Origin: Rhodocollybia butyracea
Taxonomy: Eukaryota > Basidiomycota > Agaricomycetes > Agaricales > Omphalotaceae
Assembly: GCA_015501585.1 (NCBI GenBank)
Contig: JADNRY010000043.1
Coordinates: 62,001 to 126,000, forward strand
Direction of reading: 5' to 3'
DNA: 64,000 nucleotides
The notes under the pieces are model-generated. The model ran no database searches, had not been told where the DNA came from, and saw only the letters and a program-made list of their open reading frames with translations. Shown here in pieces: positions 10,372 to 22,557 of the stretch. Position 1 is the first letter of the stretch. Every line of letters begins with the position of its first letter. The position numbers and the translations under genes are program-made.

Positions 10372-12607
10372 ACAGGTCCAACATACGCCTCACGGAAGAA
10401 AGCGTTTGGCGCAGCAGTTTAGGTGGGAGAATGAGGTTCTACCAATGCTCATCAAACCATACATGGAATATCTCCAGCAATCTCTCAACCTGTCGCAGGA
10501 TATCAAGCTCCAGTACGACAACAACTGTACTTGCATGAACGCAAGGGAGCGGTTTTTAGACATGGTAGTTTTATGATTTGGCAGTGAGTCCCTTTGATTT
10601 CTATTGGGATGATACTGATAATGGTAAAGAATTACAGAAACGTGCAGCTGATGCATCGTGGTTTATTCGGCAATGCACCCAAAGAACCTACCCTGGCTGT
10701 AGACTTGAGGCTTCTTGACTTTGTGACGCGTCTCTTCCAACGCCTTGCACCGAATAACATTGCTATATGCCAAACCATGGAGGACTTTCTCAGATATGAA
10801 GGTTACCAATTACGGGGACAGGTAGGTAACATTGGTTGCAAGTATTCTTCATTCAACTAAAATCTTTCTTAGGACCCGCTTCAACAACATTTACGATGGT
10901 ATAACGCACTGTCGACTCCGTCTTATACTCAGCACGACAGTCCATTATCAACAATAACACTGAGGACACCGAACCAAGGGCTGCCAACCTAGATTCCAGT
11001 CATTTGGACACTTCTTCTCCACCTTCCTCTCCAACTGGTCGAGGTATGCCAAGCATAGAAGAGGTCGAAGATGAAGAAGTTAGGCCATCTAAACGGACGG
11101 GGAGAGGGCTCACCGCTGAGCAGACCTTCAGAGTATCTCCGTGCTTGTTGCCCGTTGTGCTTCGGAGAAAAAATGGCAGAGGTGGATAAAGGGTAAGTGC
11201 TTGAATTATGGTTTTCTTACTACTGCTGACCAGGGCTCAAAGCTATGATGCAATTGTCTGTCTGGACACATGCTTTACACAAAAGCACAACAACCAAGCT
11301 CAAGACCCAAAATTTTCGCATCCAAATTCAGTGTTTATATCACCTGAAAAGTCACTGCTTGGAAGGAACAAGTCAGTGCGGTGCGCCCCAAACAAGCTCC
11401 TCCGCAAGAGCGCAGCAAGGATGATGTTGACGGGTTCGAAAATGGACTCAAGGTACCGCGGTTGGTGTTAGATGGATGCAACAATAGCTTTACCGTAGCA
11501 GACGGTAACAGGGAGAAGGCGAGCACAAAGTTCTTTCATTCGACTGCTCTCATGGGTTTGCTCTGTTGTCATGACCGCATGTTGTGGCTTGCGCTGGGGA
11601 ACGCCAATACTATGCATACACCCTGGTCGACAAACTATTTCAGAATCTCCCTCCAACGTTTACCGTCGGACTACTCTACAACATTGGCTGTCAACTTGAA
11701 TGAAGCTGTGTCAAGTGGGGGCTTCTAAAGAAGTATCTTCCCCGTTTGGCCTTCACGATCTCTGTCTTTCATGCTTTCGGACATGGCTGGCCATGTCAGT
11801 GCGTCTACCATCCTCAGAAATGCCGTGGGTTTGGCTTATCAGATGGCGAGGGCTGTGAATGCTTCTGGCATTTTATTAGCAGGCTTATAGCCCTTCTGAG
11901 GGTCTGTGGGGTATGTTTTCTCTGCTTTTCTGAAGTTTTGAGCTAAAAAGAAAGTTTATAGCACCATATTTGGCTTTATACACTTGACTCACAAATCCAG
12001 TTTGCGGATTGGGAAACCTTGAAGGGCTTCGGGACATGGCTGGCTTGAAAGTGGAAGAGCACACAGGCTAGGCTTCAAGAAGGCCAGCAGGATGTTGATT
12101 CCTCCATGCGTAGTCCGGCGTTTCTGCGAAAACAGTGGGAGTTGCAGAAGCATGCAGCTACACGGCCTCTACCACATAAGCTCCACATTATCTCTCGAAA
12201 ATTAATCTTACTTCTGTAGGTCAATCTCGTTCCGCTGGGCAAAAGGCAGTAGAAGCAGCTCTACGTCTGCGCAAGGCCTGCGATACTCTTTGTGACAGCA
12301 TCAAGGATTTTCAATGTGTTCTTGCCAGTCGAAATTCAGAGCCGTATGAAATTGCGGAGGCCAAATTAGAACTACCGGAGTTGCGCGAAAAGCTGAGTTC
12401 TACACAGCAATCTCACTTGTCAAAGGAACGCACCTTGGGTGTTGAAGGCAAGAAACGGTACAATCACCTTGCTTCTAGCCCATTCATTACCGACCTCATG
12501 AATGCACGCGCGCTCAAAGTTTGCCTATGCCAAAAGCTCCAGTCTCGTAAGTTTGAGCAGGACCGTTTGGACCAAATGTACCGTCGGCAGATTAATAGTG
12601 CACATTA
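10372..12607 (+). pseudogene. KDZ transposase, degraded copy 1
   Basis: Conserved KDZ (Kyakuja-Dileera-Zisupton) blocks appear in order: RWENEVLPMLIKPYMEYL, a Cys box (CTC), HRGLFGNAPKEPTLAVDL and RLLDFVTRLFQRLAPNN, SYDAIVCLDTCFTQKHN (first catalytic Asp), DGCNNSFTVADGN, KFFHSTALMGLLC, LYNIGCQLE, VFHAFGHGWPCQCVYH, GFGLSDGEGCECFWH (Glu region), LRKACDTLCDSIKDFQ and the C-terminal KERTLGVEGKKRYNHLASSP. Introns at about 10563-10635 and 10822-10871 still have GT-AG ends. Several frame changes and stops between 10.9 and 12.2 kb break the frame, and the 5' part is missing. Autonomous relatives mobilise large DNA transposons. The end runs straight into an LTR-like repeat at 12602. Confidence 0.85.
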
Positions 12608-12955
12608 GAGGCAGGGATTTCCTCCTCACTTCCCACAGTTGTATTATTAGTTTTGTTTGTTTTGGTTCAAGTTTAGTAAAGTTCAGTCCAGTAAAGTATT
12701 GTAGTTAGGCTGCATTCAGAGCTCTGTCTGGGTAGATAACCTCTGGTCAGTGCTTTCTTATATTATATAGCCTTCCGCCTCTCCCCCCCTTTTACCTTAG
12801 TTCTTGCATTCACCCTTCATTTCAAAGTACAACTCTTTGTAATTTCACATCCCCCCTCTGAACTTAGAGTCTTTATTGTAGTTTAGTGGTAGGTGTTGAT
12901 GGTTTGGCTGTTTATGGGCCATTTCTCACACTTTCCGCTTAGCCACAGTATCGCC
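12602..12955 (+). repeat. LTR-like repeat, family B, copy 1 (R/U5 part)
   Basis: About 354 bp, nearly identical in direct orientation to 46672-47035, including aagtttagtaaagttcag, the gttaggctgca block and the closing cttagccacagta. It abuts the KDZ C-terminus, so the upstream U3 part is missing here. A gag-like frame follows at 13156, which fits a 5' LTR. Confidence 0.6.
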
Positions 12956-13155
12956 CTCTCAGCAGTCAGCTTCAAAACATGATTGGCAAGGCTTAACTAA
13001 TGATGGACTTCTGCCACCGCATGACAGTGACTCATAGATGATTGCTCATACATAAGGCAATGGCCATACCATCGATGTGAATCCTTGCTGGAGCATTCAG
13101 ATTCCACATGAATGAAAACATGTCCAATATGACACCATATCTCTACCGCTGAGTA

Positions 13156-13930
13156 GTGACCTCCACCATGGACACCTGTATCATAGATGTGACCAACATC
13201 ATCGGACACATCACTGTCGACCCTCAAATCATGAGAATCCTTCAGGAATTGCAGACAACCCTCCCCGGTGTGACACCTTCTCCTTCTCCTGTTTCCCAGG
13301 CAGAGAATGAAGAATTTAGGGATGTCTATAACACCCTCAGCGGTAGGCTCATGGATGTCCGAACATCCATCCAAACCAATATCTCTTCCCTTCAAATGGG
13401 CTTAAGTGAGCTATGGGACTACATCATTAGCCTTCCTGACCAAATTGCCCCTGCTACCACCAATAACAGTAATACATCCATGACTCCCAACTCAATGGGA
13501 ACGTTGGGCAACTGGCCTGCTCCGGCTCGACAGCTCGAGTCTCTGAGCATGTTCAACCTAACCCTTTCCCTGCATCTGCCCAGGGGATTGCTAGTACCTC
13601 GGAGAAGCACAGACTCCCTGAGCCTACCTACCCCATCACCAAAGACCTAACATCACTGCTGACACCACTGATGTTCTGTTCAAAGGTTTGCAACCCTCAG
13701 AGACTCCTGGAAACACCAAACACCATCAAGATGATCTTTGCATCAATAGGCAGCAACATCCACCTTGGGATGCTCTATGCGGCATATTGGGTTTCAGGAA
13801 CCAACCCCGCCCACATTGTTCCCCGCTTCAGAAACTTTGCCAACTCGGCCTACTTCATTTGGTACATTGACAGCCAATGCCCAGCTGTACTATCCGGTAT
13901 GAAAGCTACTCCTAATGCAAGGCCTCCCTA
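13156..13930 (+). pseudogene. Retrotransposon gag-like fragment
   Basis: A 164-codon frame from 13156 (MTSTMDTCIIDVTNIIGHIT) carries heptad-like Leu/Ile spacing (RILQELQTTL, SSLQMGLSELWDYIISLPDQ) and a Ser/Thr/Pro-rich tail. The text continues in two other frames to about 13930 (TPGNTKHHQDDLCINRQQHP; ANSAYFIWYIDSQCP), as expected for a frameshifted gag. It lies about 200 bp after an LTR-like repeat, the normal position for gag. No zinc knuckle or pol is present. Family not resolved. Confidence 0.35.
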
Positions 13931-13998
13931 AGGCTCCATCACCTTTGACTCCATGGTCAACAACAAGAAAGATTGTAACTCTAACATTGCGTCCCTTG

Positions 13999-14090
13999 TT
14001 GTAGTTTGCCGAGTCAATGATGACATCATGTCAATCCGGCACTGATACTCTTCCAATGTAGCTTACTGATGTACTTACCAAGCTACTCAC
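13999..14090 (+). repeat. 92-bp direct repeat, copy 1
   Basis: Starts tgttgtagtttgccgagtca and ends caagctactcac; about 93% identical to 16331-16424 in the same orientation, 2.3 kb away. It may be part of an LTR. No coding potential. Confidence 0.6.
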
Positions 14091-15940
14091 TAATACTTAC
14101 AGACCCAGTAGAAACCTTGTAGAGTACCCGTACTGTAGTATATAAGGCCTGGTCCAAATGCCAAATAGTGATATAGAGCACTCGTATACCCAATCTCCTG
14201 AGGGAGCCTCACGGCTCACTGCGCTGGATACCTATGACAGCTTATGGGCCCTGGCCTTTGACTCTGATTGGCCGCTCTTATCTCTGTTGTCACTTGTTTG
14301 TATTATCTGGTTCTGTCATGGCCGAGAAAACCATTTATTCCCGTATCAACTCTCTCGTTGGCTCTGCCGTACGGAACTGCTTGATTGATTATATGGAAAC
14401 GGCATCAGCGGCATGCATGATTCAATCAAGGCCCAAAGCAACCCATCGACTCTGTGGCAGCCCGTTGTCTGCAGCATACCAGGATCGTATTAGTGTTACA
14501 GATCCTCCCTCCTGTTCCCATGTTTCCCAGCGCCACCAGTCTAGACCGCACTACTTCCATTCCGACTCTGATCACAAGTGTGGTCACCATTCCGATCTCG
14601 CCTACGACTTCGCCCTTTCGGCCCGTGTTATGTTATCTTTGCATGTGTTGCAATCCGGGATCATGTCATCAATCCCCCTCCGGTTTATTCATGCGGTATT
14701 GGTCTTACGGTTGAGAAAGTCGCTCCCGTTGAAGTAAGAAGGATTGGTCCAAGCGAGGACCGGTGGGGTCTTCCAGTTGGGTCCAATGTAGAAGTAGCAG
14801 TAAATATCACTTCGAAGGTATTAAACCTAAGAAGTAGGCTAGAGTAGATAGAAATAATAACACAATGAGCTTAACACTTAGCTCGGCACTTGTTGCACTC
14901 GCTGGCAACGTCGTAATCACACAATATAAGAGTCACAGAGTATAAGGCATCGATTGGGAGAAGGGAGAAGAGAGAGGGGGAATTAATTGATAAATCTACA
15001 AGTATGTAAAGGTACATAAATGTAGTCGAGTTGCTAAGCTAATAAAATAGTAAAACTCATGCGGAGAGATCGGATAAGGGAACAGAACAGTCCGGTCAAA
15101 GGAGAAATACCTTTACCCTTCCGGATTTCCAATGGGAAAGACAGAGCAGTGCAGGATACACACATGTAGAAAACAGAGCCTCCCACCTAGCTCAGTCAGT
15201 GAGGACAGAATGGAGCGACCAATTCCAAGCGTCACGGCTCAGTTGTGCTCCGACGACTGTTGTCTACACCCTAGGAGGTACGGAGAAGCTTCGAGATAAG
15301 GAGGAGAATAATGGATAAAAGATAAATGGTAAGATCAAACAAATGATGGAATAAAATATGTGAGATAATAAACACTCAATTCTGAAATACTGGATATTTG
15401 TACGGGCTAGTGGCTTGGGCTGACGCAAGAGTAGGTGCAATGCGCCCTTGGGATACAGTCCTGGAGGGAGGGGAGTGCGGGATGGCTGGAACGATGTAGG
15501 AGAAGTGGGAGGGACGAATACCCGGTATGTCCGGCAGTCCAATCAAATTAATGATTTGCGATCAACGTATAACGTCGGAGTAGCATCGGAATAGTGCCGG
15601 GCATGTAGGCGTACCTGTGACAACATCCTAGAAACATAAGGGAGTGGGGAAATAATAGCTCAAAGCCATAAGTGTAACACAAGCACAATAATAAAGAGAA
15701 CAAGAGGTGAATAGGGCAAGTGTAGTAAGGGACAAGTAAGTAGTAAGTAATAGTAAGTAATAGAAGTGAGACAAAATAGACTGTAGGTAAAGAGTGATTT
15801 AATAATGGGGAATGAAGCGATACAGTATAAACTAGCATATAAGTGAACATCAAAGTAAACTAATAGTAAATGTAACAAGTGGAGTACTAGCTACCGCTAG
15901 GGCAGCTAGCACTACCACACCGTAAATGTTGTTATTTGTT
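14091..15940. other. No recognised gene; repeat-derived sequence
   Basis: 14195-14236 (ctcctgagggagcctca followed by ctgcgctggatacct) recurs at 24563-24613. Frames at 14234-14847 have no recognised motif and overlap in three phases. 14850-15900 is purine-rich on the forward strand with runs of agtaagtaatag (15730-15765); the reverse-strand Pro/Leu/Ser-rich frames reflect that composition. Confidence 0.3.
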
Positions 15941-15959
15941 TGATGGTTGAGATGTGTTC

Positions 15960-16290
15960 TCCCATGCCTCCAGTCGAAGTTATGTACTCCTGCGCCACGC
16001 GCGGCGCCGCCACTATTATGTCAGACTTACAGGTTGGAATTGGACATCCCCTGTGTTGGTTATTGCCCAGTCGAAGCTGTGTGCTCCTGGGGCAATCTGA
16101 GCTCACTTACAGTCCTATTGCCCAGTCAAAGTTGTGTACTCCTGGGGCAATCTTTTATCTCATTCATTCGCAGTCGTAGATGTGTTCTCCCGCATCAAGG
16201 GTTTATTTCGCCAGTCAAATTGTTGATGGCACGAAGGTTGATTTTGCTGGTCAAATTGTTGATGGCACAGAAGTTTATTTCGCGGGTCAA
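15960..16290 (+). repeat. Two abutting short tandem repeat arrays
   Basis: First array: about four diverged copies of a unit containing cagtcgaagttgtgtactcc plus tggggcaatct, between 15970 and 16190, spaced 60-100 bp apart. Second array: two to three copies of gtcaaattgttgatggcac followed by gaaggttgatttcg, between 16213 and 16290. No gene. Confidence 0.55.
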
Positions 16291-16330
16291 GTTATTTTAC
16301 TTATGTAGTTACAGCCTTGTTGCAGTCCCG

Positions 16331-16424
16331 TGTTGTAGTTTGCTGAGTCAATGATGACATCACGTCAATCCGGCACTGATAGTCTTCCGATGTAGCTTAC
16401 TGATGTACTTACCAAGCTACTCAC
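16331..16424 (+). repeat. 92-bp direct repeat, copy 2
   Basis: Second copy of the 13999-14090 block. It is followed by unrelated AT-rich sequence and then by the ggtcatgacc-rich region, so the right side of this copy may have been interrupted by a later insertion. Confidence 0.6.
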
Positions 16425-16494
16425 CAGTTCAGTCACCCACATATTTGGTCTTATTAGTCTACACTTTTGTTACATTGACCTTACTAAAAAGACC

Positions 16495-16930
16495 CAAAAA
16501 CCTAGGCAAAACCTGGACAGCTAGGTCATGACCTTGGGATTTAGGTCATGACCTAAAAAATTGGTCATGACCTAGGTCAGGTTGGTCTTTTCCTGGGGTT
16601 GGTAGGTCATGGCCTGGGGTGAGATAGGATATAGCCTAGGTAGGGCAGGGCATGGTCTAGGTGAGGGAGGGTATGGTCTAGGAGGAGGAGGGTACAGTCT
16701 AGGAGGAGGAGGGCATGGTCTAGGAGGGGGAGATATAGTCTAAGAGGTGTAGGGTGAGAGTGGAGGATGGTGAGATAGAGAATATAAACAAGAATGAAAT
16801 ATCATAGAATAATGACTTGAAATTTTTAGAAAGATATTGTGATTTTTTACATATCTGTAGATTATGACAAGATTAAGCTAAGTCACAGTGCCCTGTTCTG
16901 GGTGGTCAGGGAAGCATGGGACTTACCTGA
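16495..16930. repeat. GGTCATGACC-rich repeat with an inverted partner at 24.4-24.6 kb
   Basis: 16515-16615 holds several copies of the palindrome ggtcatgacc and related aggtcatgg. 16620-16750 holds short tandem ggtctaggaggagg units. 16838-16925 is an almost exact inverted copy of 24479-24560 (agattaagctaagtcacagt, ccctgttctgggtggtcagg, gaagcatgggacttacctga). The partner also has three ggtcatgacc palindromes (24405-24460). The two arms bracket the mariner-like element, so they may be termini of a larger element or two members of one MITE family. Confidence 0.5.
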
Positions 16931-17427
16931 CCTAACCTAGGAAATGCTATATCAGGACCTGGTACACTATTCCTCGAGTTTCTCTGCAATCCCTTGCCTA
17001 CAGCTGCCTCTATTAATGATTTGATGGTCAAAAAAGCGAATTTATGCATACATATACAGAGATCAATTATTACCCACTCCCCCAGCATAGTATAAGCTAC
17101 TCCTGAGTCGTCTGAATGTACCTATTATACCAGGGTACAATGTCCTAGAAACCTGTGGCCCACCCTGGCCTGGATGCTCTGATACTTATCCTCTGGAAAC
17201 AGCTTTGGCCTCATCCACTGCAAAAGGTTTGAAATTGCCTAATTAAGAAATAAACGTCTATTGAAATAAAATTGCCTAATATAGTAATTTATAAAAATTT
17301 CCACATGTATCTAACTCTATTATTGCTTTTTCAAATAATAATGGGTTTTCGAAAAAAAATCTTTTTAAAATGAGAGGTCATCTTGTCAATGACGTAAGAG
17401 GCTACGCGTTGTCTTGTACCACCACCA

Positions 17428-18506
17428 ATGGGGAATCGCCGCATCCCAGATGCATCAAAATGTATCGCTCTTAAACTCTGGGACCGAGATCCTGCTCAGC
17501 CGCTATCCTTTGATGAAATCCTGGATATATGTGATATGTTGAAGAAGACATTGTATCGAGCTCAACGGCGCCATCTTCTTACTGGAAACGTTGCGAGAGC
17601 CAAAGCCATTGGACGAGGCAGGCCCAGTTTACTTCAGGAGGTTGACAATTCTTATATGCTAAGCCTGGCACGCCACAAACCAACAATGTTTCTCGATGAA
17701 TATAGAAAATGTCTTCTTGAATACCGTTTTATCCCTGCAGCACTTTCAACACTTCACTATGCATTCAAAAGAGCTGGGCTCAGTGTCAAGCGCGTCCAGA
17801 AGCTTGCTCGAGAGCATAGCCCTCAGAAACGCGCTGATTTCATTTGTTGAATTGGACAATATCCTCCACATTATCTGGTGTCAGTTGATGAAGTCTCGAA
17901 GGATGATCACACTTATATGAGGCTTTGGGGCAGGGCACCAAAGGGAGAGAGAGTTGAAGTACATGCACCATTTGTTCAAGGCCATCGGCTGTCTATGTTA
18001 GCTGCTCTGGCTTTGGACGAGGGCATTATTGCTTCTACTGTTGTTGAGGGTTTGTTCAATCATGATCTCTTCCTAAAGTTCCTTTGTGAGGATCTGGTGG
18101 GTAATTTCCTTGCTCCAGCTCAACGATTCATTGACTTTCTATACAGCTACCAACCATGAATCCATATCCAGCACCACAAAGCGTAATCCTTATTGACAAT
18201 GCCCGGATACATCATTCGCAGGAAGTCTATGATATCGTTGAAGAATTTGGTATGTTTCCCTTGAGTTTTTTTTACTCAGCCAATACTCACTTCATTTATA
18301 CAGGATGTTGTGTCAAATACCTCTCCCCATACTCCCGTGACTTCCAGCCTATTGAGCTTGCATTTTCTGCCATCAAAGCTCATCTTCGACGTGAGGGGAT
18401 AGCTTCTTTTACAGATGATGAGAAGTATTATGAGTTATATTGAGCATGTTGGGTCATCTCACCTGAAATGACTTGGGGTTTCTGGAGACATTGTGGATAT
18501 CTGTAG
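17428..18506 (+). pseudogene. Tc1/mariner-family transposase (DD34E), inactivated
   Basis: Exons 17428-18096, 18147-18249 and 18304-18506 join in frame across two short introns. The N-terminal half is helix-rich and DNA-binding-like (SFDEILDICDMLKKTLYRAQ), followed by a small Gly-Arg-Gly-Arg box (AIGRGRPSLLQE). The DDE_3 catalytic part has Asp in YLVSVDEVSKDDH (codon 154), Asp in VILIDNARIHHS and Glu in YSRDFQPIELAFSAIKAHLR, with 34 residues between the last two. In-frame TGA codons sit at 17848-17850 (after RADFIC) and 18441-18443 (after KYYELY), although the frame remains coding-like to WGFWRHCGYL. The intact family cuts and pastes DNA at TA sites; this copy is dead. Confidence 0.85.
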
Positions 18507-18710
18507 CTTATGCATATGAAAATGTTGTGTTATTTACAAGGAGTACAAAGTGCAAGTTAGTTCATAACTGTAATATTATGACAACAATCTTGATAACAGT
18601 AGCGTGATAATGGGAGAGTGGTAACATTAGTGAAATGACAACAGAATGATAACAATAGAGCAATAACAATAAACCATGCAACGGCAAGTGATAACAATAA
18701 GTGCACAACC

Positions 18711-18730
18711 AAAAAAAAAAAAAAAAAAAA
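18711..18730 (+). repeat. Poly-A tract between convergent genes
   Basis: Twenty consecutive A residues lie just before the stop of the reverse-strand gene. It could be a remnant poly-A insertion or simple slippage; no target duplication is evident. Confidence 0.7.
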
Positions 18731-19898
18731 CCAGTTCAATCATTCATCCACCTGTCCACGGCATCCTGCACATCTCCTCGTTCACCAAGATCCAGCTTTG
18801 CCACATTCATCAGCTCAGATTCCGAAATATAATGAAGCCCATGAGGACCGCTAACTTTGACCTGTGCAAGTTTCTCCTGGATGTCAGTGGAAAGGCTGTA
18901 TTTGAAACAAAATTCATCGAGAGTTATCTTGGGCGAGGAGGAGGCTGTTGCGCTGTGTTGGCATTTGTGGCAAGATTCTGGAGAGGTTGCCGTTGTAGAA
19001 GATCAGGAAGGCCAGCAAGATTAACGGTAATATGCGGTTGCTGTTGCTGTGGAAGGAGGCCAACACGACGACATGCAAGGAGAGCGATATCATTGATATC
19101 ATTGTTGTTGGCTTGAGATGAGAATTTGGGACCTGCAGGGGGGTGTTCCATGTCGACACCTTCGCGGTGCGCAACCTAAACACATCAGTTAGCACGAACG
19201 ATACAAAAACAACATCGCATACAACGTACTCGTGGCCACGGAAAAAAACGGTCCGGCTTGTATGCCTATTTTTTATTTCACTCATATTTATTATCCTCGT
19301 ACATGTATTACAGGCTCCATACCTCTTCAGGAGGCTGATGTACATGAATACCACTTATGCAGCTACTCAGAATTTGGTGTGAATCCATAATTTGTTGATA
19401 ATCTACATTACAAAATACATCACAAAATAATGCCAGACCGTTTTTTTCCGTAAACACGAGTACCATAGCTGATGCCCAAAGTCTAAATGCATTCATGGTA
19501 AGAGGTACATGAACTGAGTTTCCTTCCACAAAACAATGTTTCGCTTGGCAAGTATCATCTTCACATTTATACGTCTCCAAGAGTTGAACAATAAAGTCGT
19601 CGATCTTGGTTTCCTCTGCAGAAGGTGTATGTACCTACAAAAAATGAGATATGACAGTAGAAAAGAAAATGTACCGCACCGTTTGACTTTTCTTGCTTGA
19701 GCTGGAGACATCTTCGGTGTCAATTTCGACTGTATTCTCATCCTGAGACATAGTTTAGCTGCATTCAATGACTTTCTGAACAATGAAACTTGGACATACC
19801 TCAATCTCTTCAATGACTATCTTTATATCGGCATTCTTTCCAATTTGCAATATCATATCGCTGTATCCAGAAACCCGATCCAATGATCCTTCTTTGCC

Positions 19899-20130
19899 TG
19901 TAACGCCTCCGCCTCTCCATAATCACCACTGACCGTATCCGGCGATACGGTCATCCTAGACACCGCCGATAGACCAAACGGTCTATCTTATCTTTCTATT
20001 TATTATTAATTATATAATAAATCTGTTACTATAAGTATCGTATGATTGCTTAAGAGTCTAGTTAGTCTTTTACACCGTCGTACACACAATAGTATCCTAT
20101 TTGTCGTGTTCACCGGTGTTCTTAAGGACT
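19899..20130 (+). repeat. 5' LTR of the gag-only retrotransposon
   Basis: 232 bp, starting tgtaacgcctccgcc and ending cttaaggact. It contains two perfect hairpins, gaccgtatc/gatacggtc and atagacc/ggtctat, and an AT-rich tatataataa stretch that may serve as the TATA region. Confidence 0.9.
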
Positions 20131-20302
20131 TTGCTTTTTGAACATCAAAAAATTACTATTGTGTGAATAACACAAAGCTATTAGTTAAAACAAGCTAAAA
20201 ACAGTTATACTACCAAGTATAACAATCACTATTCCAACTCGCTTCAACAAGCTATACAAATCCGCTCCATTTTTCCTTCTCGCTATATCATTTGCTGTCC
20301 CC

Positions 20303-22557
20303 ATGACCTCTCGAAATCAATCAGAGAAGTCATATCAGAGTGTGCGCGATCGCGCACCTTCCATTCGTGGTGACGTGTCACCACACTCAATCTATTCAGT
20401 CGCATCAGCGACTCATTCCGTACGTGCGTCTGAAAGACAGCACTACAGGCAGGACAAGAGTCCACCTAATGAACAGTCTATGACTATTCGTAAGAAACGG
20501 CGAACCCGAGAGGGTTTAAGTGAGATTTCTTCTGCGCTACGAGACGTAGCGGCATCACTCGACAAGAGTACACAAGTACTCAATCGTATTCTCAACATAA
20601 CTGAGAAATGGGATGCATCTAGCATCCGATCTAATGAAGAAAGATCTTCTTCATCGAGAAACAGCAATAGAATCACTATTGCTGCACCCACACCGAGACG
20701 GCCTGCCGTCACACCGCCGGTATTGCATATATTCATACTGAGACAAACAACTCGGTACGCCAATGGCGTGAGACTGTGCCCAAGGCACCATCAGTCCAAC
20801 AATCACTGTTGGACGAACAGTATTCACAAGGGATGACCAAGTCACCCCGTCATGTTCCTGTATTCCGACAGGAATACGCACCAGTGTCAGTAACTATACC
20901 GACACCCATCTACACATCCCGCATGAGACAGAGTCCCAATGCGGAGGCAGCGTCTCTGACACTGCAAGGTCCCAGGCCATTACCGGTGACCAAATCTTGC
21001 TCACCACAAAGCGCGGTGAACATAAAAAGTGAACTGAAGTTACCTCGTAACTTCAATCAGGTAGTAGCGATACCACCACAGGAAAGTACAATGTACTTCC
21101 CTACTGCAAGGGCGCCAATGGTACCCAATATTATTACACCTCCAGTAGTTGTACCAAACACTACTGGAAATCATTCCAGTATGGGACCGCAACACGGTAC
21201 CCTTCCGGTAGTTCCTACTACCATATCCATCGCCCCGGCGACACAAAGTGTTGCCCATCCGGTAGTACACACTACCGTAAGACTGCCCAAATTGCCGCCC
21301 AGCAATGCGCCAGAGCCAAGTTCAATGCCAGTACCAACGGTATTGGCCGAGTTGCAACAACAGCTGCTTCTGTTGGGAGTAGCTAAAGATTGGATGAGTC
21401 GCATAGCGATTCAACACCAACATAACACCAGTCTCCGAGATTTCGGATTCGCGCCATCTGGGCTTCCCGACCAAATGGTGGGATATAATGTCGACGGAAT
21501 ACCCGTTGATAAATTGACTACTCCCAGAGAAATCTGGGATCGATTTTACATTCCACCCGCTGAGTCCTTTCCAGGACCAAGCAATAATGCCGGAGCGAAA
21601 GCGCCTAGCAAAAAATCCCGTGAAGGGGGGAGGAAGCACAAGAGTGCTAAATCCAAAGGCCGCAAATGCAGGCCATGGTCGGATGAATCATCTGACTCTA
21701 GTGATACCGAGTCAAATACTGACTCTTCATCTGATGCCTCTTGGCTAGACAAATTTGCTACCCGTAAGGGTAAAATTACTCCTAATGAGCGCCGTAAAAT
21801 ACTGCGTTCACTTGAATCTAAGATGCAAGAAACAACAGGTCGTTCCCGATGGAAACACAAGGTACACAAAGTGTACCATAAACAAATTCAAGATAAGGTA
21901 GGGAATCCTATCCCTCCCATTGAGAGCCGTAAAGCTCTTAAAGTTCCATCTCCGGATGTCGATGTCTTTGAGCGGTGGCTAATGTCACTTCTCCAATGGA
22001 TGGTAGTCAACCGCATGTGCGGTGACGATTACGATGCTACACAGACTGCCGTGCTTGGCATGTTTCTAAAGGGCAAAGCCCTTGACTGGTATAACGACGA
22101 AGTCGCTGGTATACACCGCACTGGCCTTAAGTGGACATTTGAAGGCGCCATCATTGGTGTCTTTGATCGTTGCATCCAAGCAACGACCATTCATCAAGCT
22201 GCGCGGCAGTTTGACCTTATTGAGTATTCACCCGATACGGGTGTGAGGGATTATTATTCCTCACTTACACGATGGGCATCACGGATGCTCCAAACACCGG
22301 ATGATGCAACAATGCGGACACGGTTCATTGAGGGATTACCCTTCAATATTATCAGGCAACTCACGAACGAGGGGATCGTTCCGGAGTATGCCAAATTAGA
22401 AGTGATGGTCAGAGCCGTCACACGCATTGAGGACCACACGGCCCTCACTAAATATTATGTCTCTTCTAGGAATAGAGACGATGAACTTGAATCATCAGAA
22501 CACCCCGATGAGTCGGACACCTCCTTAAGTATCGGAAAGGATAAACCTTCCGAATGA
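20303..22557 (+). CDS. Gag-like protein, with a frame change near 20.7 kb
   Basis: An ATG at 20303 opens a frame (MTSRNQSEKSYQSVRDRAPS) with a basic patch (IRKKRRTREG) and a helix (EISSALRDVAASLDKSTQVL). Around 20670-20775 the coding signal moves to another phase, which continues to 22557. The C-terminal third is a retrotransposon gag domain: ERWLMSLLQWMVVNRM, FLKGKALDWYNDEV, GAIIGVFDRCIQ, RDYYSSLTRWASRM, RTRFIEGLPFNIIRQLTNEG. A Lys/Arg-rich and Ser/Asp-rich linker (21590-21760) separates the parts. There is no zinc knuckle. The frame change may be a mutation or a programmed shift. The DNA is packed with short palindromes at 20342, 20369, 20398, 20536, 20611, 20663, 20795, 20860, 21036, 21142, 21207, 21260, 21861, 22069, 22168 and elsewhere. 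Confidence 0.75.

Noticed and set aside
10390..10656. Reverse-strand frame over the KDZ start
   Set aside because: Antisense shadow of the transposase text on the forward strand.
15548..15878. Reverse-strand Leu/Tyr/Ser-rich frames as transmembrane proteins
   Set aside because: The forward strand is a purine-rich, agtaagtaatag-repetitive stretch; two overlapping frames look equally 'hydrophobic'.
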